Shown: positions 1-4,755 of the stretch, piece after piece | How the letters are laid out: every line of letters begins with the position of its first letter | Position numbering within the stretch: position 1 is the first letter of the stretch | Assembly (NCBI RefSeq): GCF_044891285.1 | Contig: NZ_JAUIYO010000032.1 | Location: 1 to 7,949 of the forward strand | DNA: 7,949 bases | Direction of reading: 5' to 3' | Source: Pseudobacillus lumedeiriae | Lineage (GTDB): Bacteria > Bacillota > Bacilli > Bacillales > Domibacillaceae | Position numbers and translations under genes: made by a program | Notes under the pieces: model-generated | What the model saw: only the letters and a program-made list of their open reading frames with translations | What the model was told of the DNA's origin: nothing | Database searches by the model: none

Positions 1-49
1 AGGCACGCCGCCAGCGTTCGTCCTGAGCCAGGATCAAACTCTCCAAAAA
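1..49 (-). rRNA. rrs: 16S ribosomal RNA, 5' end only
   Basis: On the minus strand the sequence reads GAGTTTGATCCTGGCTCAGG followed by the equally conserved ACGAACGCTGGCGGCGTGCC, the universal 5' end of bacterial 16S rRNA and the classic 27F primer site. Only about 49 bases lie in the window; the rest continues off the left edge. The mature 5' end is set at 49 by placing it 8 bases before GAGTTTGATC, as in E. coli, so it may be off by a few bases. This marks the start of an rrn operon transcribed leftward out of the window. Confidence 0.97.
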
Positions 50-141
50 GATTGTTTGCATAGCTCAATTGTTTTAAATAAGAATTAACTTACTGGCATG
101 TATTTTGTTCAGTTTTCAAAGATCAATCTATCAAGTGCGTT
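50..141 (-). ncRNA. rrn operon leader with boxA-like / processing element
   Basis: This is the transcribed spacer between the proximal promoter and 16S. On the minus strand, about positions 126 to 105 read GATCTTTGAAAACTGAACAA. That closely matches the TTCTTTGAAAACT block found in Bacillus rrn leaders and 16S-23S spacers, which holds the boxA antitermination signal and contributes to the RNase III processing stem. The transcription start near 141 is inferred from the promoter position. The partner strand of the processing stem would lie beyond 16S, outside the window, so pairing cannot be checked here. Confidence 0.75.
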
Positions 142-146
142 TCAAC

Positions 147-175
147 AATATAGCACACTCAAATTGTCCTGTCAA
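147..175 (-). promoter_or_regulatory. rrn promoter P2 (proximal)
   Basis: Minus-strand TTGACA (175-170), a 17-base spacer, then TATATT (152-147). The -35 matches the sigma-A consensus exactly and the -10 matches in five of six positions with ideal spacing. It lies about 100 bases before the mature 16S end, as expected for the proximal promoter of a Bacillus rRNA operon. Confidence 0.85.
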
Positions 176-223
176 AAACTTTTATGTTTAGGATTTTTCG
201 TTTTCGTCTTTCGGACAAGTAAT

Positions 224-252
224 AATATATCACGCTATTGAAATAATGGCAA
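224..252 (-). promoter_or_regulatory. rrn promoter P1 (distal)
   Basis: Minus-strand TTGCCA (252-247), a 17-base spacer, then TATATT (229-224). The -10 hexamer and spacer length are identical to P2, and the two promoters are 77 bases apart. Tandem P1/P2 sigma-A promoters are usual for rrn operons of Bacillus. Transcription would start near 217. Confidence 0.75.
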
Positions 253-284
253 GTGTTTTTTAACTTTGTTTTTAAATGTCTCAC

Positions 285-329
285 TTAATGAATGTCTCTT
301 TCCATTCTAACATCATCCAGCCTTTTCAT
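285..329 (-). CDS. possible 14-codon ORF upstream of the rrn promoters (doubtful)
   Basis: On the minus strand an unusually strong Shine-Dalgarno stretch (AGGAGG, 352-347, in a longer AAGAGGAGGTGGTGAG match to the 16S 3' end) precedes ATG at 329. The frame encodes MKRLDDVRMERDIH and stops with TAA at 287-285, about 33 bases before the -35 of P1. The 17-base gap from AGGAGG to ATG is too long; an in-frame GTG at 344 is too close (2 bases). A weaker AAAAGG sits 4 bases before the ATG. I do not recognise the peptide. It could be the leftover start of a deleted gene or chance; the main thing seen is the strong SD with no gene after it. Confidence 0.2.
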   Translation of the reverse strand: MKRLDDVRMERDIH

Positions 330-382
330 AAAACCTTTTCTCACCACCTCCTCTTAAACATAGGGGGATGTTAATGGTTATT

Positions 383-461
383 GTTGATCAAAGCAGAAGG
401 CACAGGACAAGGAAGCCCCCGAACTGCCCGCGGAAAGAGAGCACCTAGAATAAAATTCAAC
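383..461. repeat. degraded GC-rich dispersed Bacillus repeat (probable)
   Basis: An island of higher GC in an AT-rich spacer runs from GTTGAT (383-388) to ATTCAAC (455-461), which are near-inverted ends. Inside, the plus strand carries GCCCGCGGAAAG and AGCACCTAGAA. From memory, the same layout occurs in intergenic repeats of many Bacillaceae: GTTGAT, a GGAAG block, a CCTGCGGG hairpin, then GCCCGCGGAAAGCG, a CCTGGA block and ATCAAC. Here the central hairpin arms appear to be missing, so this would be an internally deleted copy. No transposase or coding capacity is seen. The family assignment rests on recall and needs a genome self-comparison. Confidence 0.5.
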
Positions 462-471
462 AGGATAAGTT

Positions 472-495
472 AAAAAAAGGTCAACATGGACCCTT
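472..495 (-). terminator. intrinsic terminator of the DMT transporter gene
   Basis: On the minus strand AAGGGTC, a 6-base loop CATGTT, then GACC running into a T-run form a stem of about seven pairs (one G-U, the outer A-T pairs using the T-tract). The T-run (TTTTTTT) ends at 472. It begins about 15 bases after the stop codon of the transporter gene, in the right orientation. Confidence 0.65.
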
Positions 496-510
496 CCGAC
501 ATTTTTCCTC

Positions 511-1422
511 TTACTGAAATTGTCTTTTTTGTTTATTGATCAAATTCTTCACCTTTTTCGGATCAGACGCAAACAGTAAAAGACCAGCTAATATAACTCC
601 TCCTCCAATGAGCTGTGCAGCCATGAGTTTTTCTTTCAACAGCCACCAGGCAAGAACACTAGCTCCGATAGGCTCTAATAGAATGGCCATGGATACAGAC
701 GAGGTGCTGATATATTTGATAGACCAGTTAAATAAAGTATGGCCAAGCAAATTCGAAATAACTGCTAGCAGCAAAAAATATAACCATTCCTTTGGCGGGT
801 ATGGATAAAAAGATTCCTGTTTAATCAACACATAGAAAAATAGCACAATCATACAATTAAAATAGACGATAAACGTATACGTTACAAGAGACATACGTTT
901 ACGGATCATCTGACCGAACAGCAAATAACCAGTAATTAACGCACAGGCAGCAAGTGCAAGTATATCTCCATACAAGGCTTGGCCGCTCACTTGAAAATCT
1001 CCCCATCCAATGATAAAACTCCCTGCAATGGCCAATCCGCCGCCGGCCAAGGCACCTATCGTAAAACGTTCTTTAAAAATAAAGTATGTACCTGCAAACG
1101 CAAACAGCGGCTGTAAAGTAACGAGTACCGTTGAACTTGCTACCGAAGTGTAATTTAAAGATTCAAACCATAAAATAAAATGAAAGGCTAAAAAAGCGCC
1201 AGAAATGAGCGATAACCCCCAATCTTTCTTTGAAACACTTTTTAACTCCCCCACATACTTTAAAAGGAATAAAGGCAGCATTAACAAAACGGTAAATAAA
1301 AGTCGGTAAAAAGCAATAATCCCCGCATCTGCGGACGATAGTTTAACAAGTACAGCGGAAGTTGAAACAGAAAAAACACCGATCAACAGTACAACATGAG
1401 GATTCATTTTTGGCCTTTCCAT
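511..1422 (-). CDS. DMT-superfamily (EamA-type) membrane transporter
   Basis: A 303-residue integral membrane protein, nearly all hydrophobic segments: about ten predicted helices arranged as two EamA repeats. Repeat 1 covers roughly residues 8-140 and includes the FYRLLFTVLLMLPLF and YTSVASSTVLVTLQPLFAF stretches. Repeat 2 covers roughly 150-290 and includes ISTSSVSMAILLEPIGASVLAW, split as ISTSSVSMAILL and EPIGASVLAW. The LQPLFAF and LEPIGAS sequences are the corresponding conserved sites of the two repeats, and the length is typical. The family exports or imports small metabolites such as amino acids or drugs; the substrate cannot be read from sequence. The start is set at 1422 (MERPKMNPH) because GGAGGAG lies 9 bases upstream; an in-frame ATG at 1443 precedes the SD. 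It is a single gene with its own terminator and no clear promoter hexamers. Confidence 0.9.
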   Translation of the reverse strand: MERPKMNPHVVLLIGVFSVSTSAVLVKLSSADAGIIAFYRLLFTVLLMLPLFLLKYVGELKSVSKKDWGLSLISGAFLAFHFILWFESLNYTSVASSTVLVTLQPLFAFAGTYFIFKERFTIGALAGGGLAIAGSFIIGWGDFQVSGQALYGDILALAACALITGYLLFGQMIRKRMSLVTYTFIVYFNCMIVLFFYVLIKQESFYPYPPKEWLYFLLLAVISNLLGHTLFNWSIKYISTSSVSMAILLEPIGASVLAWWLLKEKLMAAQLIGGGVILAGLLLFASDPKKVKNLINKQKRQFQ

Positions 1423-1601
1423 CGTTGTTCTCCTCCAATGCATCTAACTATGTTTTATTTACAATAAAGTCCACTTATCATTTTAAATCTTCCATTGACA
1501 GATTGCTAGTTAACAAAAAACAGCAGGAATAAATTTTTTATTCAAAATTATTTATCAAAAAGAAAGGTCATATGAACATAGTTGTTGAAATAAATAAATC
1601 A

Positions 1602-1615
1602 CGAAAGCGCTTTCT
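1602..1615. promoter_or_regulatory. CcpA cre-like palindrome
   Basis: CGAAAGCGCTTTCT contains the perfect 12-base palindrome GAAAGCGCTTTC, matching the catabolite-responsive element TGAAAGCGCTTTCA in 12 of 14 positions. It lies about 86 bases before the better-supported start (1701) of the small membrane peptide, and also inside the longer version of that frame. I see no convincing -35/-10 pair around it. The surrounding 1423-1700 stretch is otherwise AT-rich with no further recognisable feature. A function in carbon catabolite control is inferred only from the match. Confidence 0.45.
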
Positions 1616-1700
1616 TATCAAAAAAAGGAATAAACCCTTGAAAATAGGGAATAATAAAAAGAGTGATGAGATCGAAAAAACAAAGAGAGAGGGGAATGGG

Positions 1701-1781
1701 ATGACAACAAAATGGGTACGAATGATTGGGGGATCTATTCTATCGGCGGTGATTATTGCCATTATGTTTCTCGCAGGATAA
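1701..1781 (+). CDS. small single-helix membrane peptide, unknown function
   Basis: A 26-codon frame encodes MTTKWVRMIGG followed by a hydrophobic run SILSAVIIAIMFLAG: a short basic N-terminus and one membrane helix reaching almost to the C-terminus. GAGAGGGG ends 6 bases before ATG 1701, a good Shine-Dalgarno. The same frame opens at ATG 1572 (69 residues, AGAAAGG only 4 bases upstream), adding a very Lys/Arg-rich extension of about 43 residues. I favour the short form for its SD and compact membrane-peptide look, but cannot exclude the long one. It ends just before a strong terminator, which supports a real transcript. I do not recognise the family. A cre-like site lies upstream. Confidence 0.5.
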   Translation: MTTKWVRMIGGSILSAVIIAIMFLAG

Positions 1782-1806
1782 TTGATTTTAGCAGCCCTAA
1801 AAAGAA

Positions 1807-1841
1807 AAAAGCCTGCAGACAAGTTCGTCTGCAGGCTTTTT
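1807..1841. terminator. bidirectional terminator between the small ORF and tRNA-Ala
   Basis: A perfect 10-base stem, GCCTGCAGAC (1811-1820) and GTCTGCAGGC (1827-1836), has a 6-base loop AAGTTC, an A-run on its left and a T-run on its right. Read on the plus strand it ends the small membrane-peptide transcript; read on the minus strand it ends the tRNA-Ala transcript, since the A-run becomes a U-tract. It is the strongest intrinsic terminator in the window. Confidence 0.92.
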
Positions 1842-1847
1842 ATCATA

Positions 1848-1920
1848 TGGAGCATAGCGGGCTCGAACCGCTGACCTCTACACTGCCAGTGTAGCGCTCT
1901 CCCAGCTGAGCTAATGCCCC
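1848..1920 (-). tRNA. tRNA-Ala, anticodon GGC
   Basis: The minus strand folds as a complete tRNA of 73 bases including the discriminator. The acceptor arms GGGGCAT and ATGCTCC pair with a G3-U70 wobble, the alanine identity pair. The D-arm reads AGCTCAGCTGGGAGAGC. The anticodon stem CTACA/TGTAG encloses the loop CTGGCAG with anticodon GGC, and the T-arm contains GGTTCGAGCC. The discriminator base is A73 and is followed by TAT, so the 3' CCA is not encoded and must be added by tRNA nucleotidyltransferase. It is a lone tRNA gene with its own promoter and terminator. Confidence 0.97.
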
Positions 1921-1939
1921 GTTCGATGTTCTACTCAAT

Positions 1940-1967
1940 ATTATATTCATTTTGTTTTAAATAGCAA
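1940..1967 (-). promoter_or_regulatory. promoter of tRNA-Ala
   Basis: Minus-strand TTGCTA (1967-1962), a 16-base spacer, then a perfect TATAAT (1945-1940), ending 19 bases before the first base of the tRNA. This gives a short 5' leader of about a dozen bases. It shares the 100-base gap with the divergently transcribed channel gene, for which I see no equally good promoter. Confidence 0.8.
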
Positions 1968-2020
1968 TACCTCAATCGAAATAAAGAATATTCAAAAAAT
2001 AAAAGAAGGAGAAAAAAACT

Positions 2021-3013
2021 ATGTTCCAGGCTATTTATTATAAATTCGTTGAGTCCCCCATTTTACTTCGAATATTTGGCATTGCTGTTTTTTTCATCGT
2101 TTCATTCGGAACAGCCGTTCATTTCATTGAGCCAGATACGTTCCCCACTATTTTTGAAGGAATTTGGTGGGCTGTCGTCACCGCCTCGACGGTGGGCTTT
2201 GGAGATTTCGCTCCAAAAACGACAGCTGGACGTCTTCTCGGGATCGGATTAATTTTCGCTGGAGCCGGTTTTCTTTCAGCCTACTTCATCAATCTGGCAG
2301 CTGCTGCTGTAACTTCTCAAAACGCTCTACGTGAAGGTAAGGCTGCTTATGAAAATAAAAATCATTTAATTATCGTTGGCTGGAATGAACGTACGAAAGA
2401 AATCATTGACCATTTGCAAACATTTTCCATTTCAAGACATATCGTTCTTATTGATGATTCACTGCGAACAAACCCTTACTCAGAAAAAATAGTTCATTTC
2501 ATTCAGGGAATCCCTCATAGGGATGAAATCTTACAGAAAGCAAACTTAAAAAATGCGGCATCTGCTTTAATTACATCCGACCCAAACAAAAATGAAATGT
2601 ATGCCGATATGAACTCCATACTAACACTAGTCGCGATGAAAGGAAGCAGTCCTTCTCTCTATTGCATTGTGGAAATTTTGACGAATGATCAAGTAATTAA
2701 CGCAGAACGAGCGGGGGCAGACGAAGTCATTCAAACAAATAAGCATGCGAGCGCTGTTATGTTAAACAGCATCCACCAGGAAGGTGCTTCAACCGCTTTA
2801 ACGCATTTGCTTGACCCTTTAAATGGCGGACTTTTAAAAACAATGGCTCCAGAACCAGATTGGGTTCACATGTCATTTGGAGAGCTGGCCATTAATTTAC
2901 TAAAAGAGCGTGTCATCCTAATGGGTATTCAAAGAGCGGAGAACACGATGATCAATCCTCCGCTCGCTGTTCAAATCCTTTCTTCCGATCGATTACTTGT
3001 TATTAAACATTGA
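2021..3013 (+). CDS. yugO: potassium channel with RCK (TrkA-N) domain, YugO type
   Basis: A 330-residue two-TM potassium channel. TM1 is about residues 18-36 (FGIAVFFIVSFGTAVHFI). A re-entrant pore helix leads to the selectivity filter TVGFGD at 57-62, and TM2 is about 72-97 (LLGIGLIFAGAGFLSAYFI). A cytoplasmic RCK/TrkA-N Rossmann domain starts near 115 (HLIIVGWNERTKEII, resembling the GW-S/N-E motif of MthK-like channels) and a C-terminal RCK_C-like part runs from about 245. The family gates K+ flow in response to ligands bound by the RCK ring; B. subtilis YugO is tied to K+ efflux and biofilm signalling. The start is supported by AAGGAG 9 bases upstream. In B. subtilis the small protein MstX precedes yugO; no such frame exists in the 100 bases here. 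The 3' end overlaps the convergent yugN-like gene. Confidence 0.93.
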   Translation: MFQAIYYKFVESPILLRIFGIAVFFIVSFGTAVHFIEPDTFPTIFEGIWWAVVTASTVGFGDFAPKTTAGRLLGIGLIFAGAGFLSAYFINLAAAAVTSQNALREGKAAYENKNHLIIVGWNERTKEIIDHLQTFSISRHIVLIDDSLRTNPYSEKIVHFIQGIPHRDEILQKANLKNAASALITSDPNKNEMYADMNSILTLVAMKGSSPSLYCIVEILTNDQVINAERAGADEVIQTNKHASAVMLNSIHQEGASTALTHLLDPLNGGLLKTMAPEPDWVHMSFGELAINLLKERVILMGIQRAENTMINPPLAVQILSSDRLLVIKH

Positions 3014-3407
3014 GCGTGCGTTCCACTTCTTCCAGCAGACGTTTCCCAGATGCCACATACTCTTCTTTCACTTGTGCGTCTGGATCTTCCGGTTCAGCAA
3101 ATTGATTGAAAGCTCCGCTGATATTTCCCGAAGAAGCAACGTCGTCGATCCCCCCCTGATAAACATGAGCGAGAACAAACGGGGAGCCAAACTGTACAAT
3201 GACCCCTGGAGAATCCAATTGGCCGTCTACCGCAGTAAAAGGAAGCCGCAAAAATTGATATCCTTCCTCATCATCGATTTTGTAATCAAAGGAGCCGCTG
3301 TCATAATCCCAATTGCCTCCGATTGAATAACCGAGAGGCTTTAGCTGTTGTTCTAAATCATGCAAGTTAAAAGTTTTTCCTTCTAATGCGGAAGGTAATT
3401 GAATCAT
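3003..3407 (-). CDS. yugN: YugN-like family protein, function unknown
   Basis: A 134-residue, acidic, soluble-looking protein with no membrane segment or signal peptide. It begins MIQLPSALEGKTFNLHDLE and carries a central GGNWDYDSGSFDYKID block and a DPDAQVKEEYVASGKRLLEEVE C-terminal helix. Size, composition and position beside a yugO-like channel agree with the YugN-like family (uncharacterised in B. subtilis). AGAGGGG lies 8 bases before the ATG. A TATAAA (3432-3427) upstream could be a -10, but its -35 would fall on the T-run of the preceding terminator and is not convincing. Its stop codon lies inside the end of the yugO-like gene, with 11 bases of tail-to-tail overlap. No biochemical role can be given. 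Confidence 0.85.
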   Translation of the reverse strand: MIQLPSALEGKTFNLHDLEQQLKPLGYSIGGNWDYDSGSFDYKIDDEEGYQFLRLPFTAVDGQLDSPGVIVQFGSPFVLAHVYQGGIDDVASSGNISGAFNQFAEPEDPDAQVKEEYVASGKRLLEEVERTLNV

Positions 3408-3447
3408 ACACTCATCCCCTCTCTTTTTTATAGTGTGCCCAAATCAT

Positions 3448-3475
3448 AAAAAAAACTCCGCGATTCTCCGCGGAA
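3448..3475 (-). terminator. intrinsic terminator of the alcohol dehydrogenase gene
   Basis: On the minus strand TCCGCG (3474-3469), the loop GAGAAT and CGCGGA (3462-3457) are followed by G and eight T residues (3455-3448). The stem is six pairs, all but one GC, with a good U-tract. It starts 18 bases after the dehydrogenase stop codon and separates that gene from the yugN-like gene transcribed in the same direction. Confidence 0.88.
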
Positions 3476-3492
3476 TTTCCACCTATCATTAT

Positions 3493-4656
3493 TCAAAGTG
3501 CCGCTTGTAAAATCTCCATCACTTTTTTCCTGTTCATCGGATAAAAGCGGCCAAATTCGCCTCGTATCATTGCTCGATCAACGATCTCTTCTAAACGGCT
3601 GCTGTCAATCCCGTAATGCGATAAACGGGATGGAACACCAAGACTTTCCCAGAACTGCTGAAGAGCTTGAATGCCTTCATTCCCTATTTGTTCATCTGAC
3701 TTTCCTGTGCTCTCTACACTGAACACGCGGACTGCTAATTGTTTAAAACGAGCCGGCTGTGATGCAAGTGCATACTTCATCCAGATTGGAAATAAAATAG
3801 CCAGTCCCCCGCCATGAGGAGTATGATAGATCCCTGATACAGCATGCTCAATAATATGAGCAGTCCAGTCACCACGGTATCCTGATTGCAGTGTACCATT
3901 CAAAGCAATCGTTCCCGCATACATCATTTTCGCCCGATAATCATAGTTTTCGGGTTCTTCCAAAAGCTTGGACGCAGTCTCTATAATGGTCTTCAGTGTT
4001 ATTTCACTGAAGCTGTCCTGCAAGTTAGAGTCCTCTCCATTGTGAAAGTATTGTTCAAGAATATGACTCATCATGTCTACAATGCCAAAAACCGTTTGAT
4101 CACGAGGTACTGTTGTCGTATATGTTGGATCACAAATCGAAAACTTCGGAAATACATATTGACTATGCCAGTCAATCTTTTCGTTTGTATCCGTGTTTGT
4201 AATAACAAGCCCTGCATTCATTTCAGAACCCGTCGCGGCTAATGTTAAAATGGTTCCAAGCGGCAGGGCCTCTGTTATAGGCTTCCCTTGTGAAATAAGT
4301 TCCCAAACATCTCCGCTATATTTAGCTCCAGCAGCGATCGCTTTCGCAGAATCAATCACACTTCCACCGCCGACCGCTAAAATAAAGTCGATGTTTTCCT
4401 TTTTGCAAATCTCCACACCCTTATGTACAACTGCAAGCCGCGGGTTCGGCTCAATACCAGATAGTTCATACACATTCACTTGATCATCGTTTAATTTTCC
4501 CAGCACTTCCTCATATAAACCATTTCTCTTAATACTCCCTCCACCGTAAACGAGAAGAATATTTTTTCCATATACAGCAAGCTCGGCCTGCAGTCTATTT
4601 ATAGATCCCTTTCCAAAAATCCATTTTACAGGATTATATTGAATAAACCGATTCAT
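3493..4656 (-). CDS. yugJ: iron/zinc-dependent alcohol (butanol) dehydrogenase, YugJ/YqhD type
   Basis: A 387-residue group III (iron-containing) alcohol dehydrogenase that reduces aldehydes or oxidises alcohols with NAD(P)H. Nucleotide-binding motifs are GGGSIKRNG at 38-46 and GGGSVIDSAKAIA from 96. Metal ligands fall where E. coli YqhD has them: D194, H198, H267 and H281 (VDMMSH, TAHIIEH, HTPHGGG). The length also equals that family's 387. The start is set at 4656 because AAAGGGG lies 9 bases before MNRFIQYN; a frame extended to 4692 overlaps the likely promoter. B. subtilis has two such paralogues, YugJ and YugK, near yugN and yugO, so YugK remains possible. Cofactor preference is not decided by the sequence. 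It is a single gene with its own terminator. Confidence 0.92.
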   Translation of the reverse strand: MNRFIQYNPVKWIFGKGSINRLQAELAVYGKNILLVYGGGSIKRNGLYEEVLGKLNDDQVNVYELSGIEPNPRLAVVHKGVEICKKENIDFILAVGGGSVIDSAKAIAAGAKYSGDVWELISQGKPITEALPLGTILTLAATGSEMNAGLVITNTDTNEKIDWHSQYVFPKFSICDPTYTTTVPRDQTVFGIVDMMSHILEQYFHNGEDSNLQDSFSEITLKTIIETASKLLEEPENYDYRAKMMYAGTIALNGTLQSGYRGDWTAHIIEHAVSGIYHTPHGGGLAILFPIWMKYALASQPARFKQLAVRVFSVESTGKSDEQIGNEGIQALQQFWESLGVPSRLSHYGIDSSRLEEIVDRAMIRGEFGRFYPMNRKKVMEILQAAL

Positions 4657-4681
4657 CTTCCTCTTCCCCTTTCCGTTGATT

Positions 4682-4687
4682 ATTATA
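4682..4687 (-). promoter_or_regulatory. candidate -10 of the alcohol dehydrogenase promoter
   Basis: Minus-strand TATAAT (4687-4682) is a perfect -10 hexamer 25 bases before the dehydrogenase start codon. The matching -35 (TATTCA at 4710-4705, 17-base spacing) is poor and lies in the hairpin that ends the roc transcript, so the promoter may need an activator or be weak. Confidence 0.5.
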
Positions 4688-4695
4688 TACAAAAT

Positions 4696-4723
4696 GAAGG
4701 CCGGTGAATAATCACCGGCCTTC
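4696..4723 (-). terminator. hairpin terminator after rocG
   Basis: A perfect 12-base stem, GAAGGCCGGTGA (4696-4707) and TCACCGGCCTTC (4712-4723), closes a 4-base loop ATAA. It starts 32 bases after the rocG stop. On the minus strand it is followed by ATTTTGTATATAAT, so the U-tract is weak, but the stem is very stable. It most likely ends the roc transcript. Confidence 0.75.
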
Positions 4724-4755
4724 TTTCACAGAGGCTGTTCTGCTTTTCTAACTAA

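Noticed and set aside
368..448. Short plus-strand frame starting ATG at 368 after a GGGGG run (basic, Arg/Pro-rich)
   Set aside because: It lies across the GC-rich repeat remnant, has a composition dictated by that repeat, and no protein-like pattern or matching context.
1495..1500. TTGACA on the plus strand as a -35 for the small membrane-peptide gene
   Set aside because: No acceptable -10 lies 16-18 bases downstream; the bases there read AAACAG.
1568..1855. 95-residue minus-strand frame antisense to the small membrane peptide and running into the tRNA
   Set aside because: It overlaps the tRNA terminator and the complementary strand of a better-supported ORF, with no SD. Its hydrophobic composition comes from the Lys/Glu-rich plus-strand bases.
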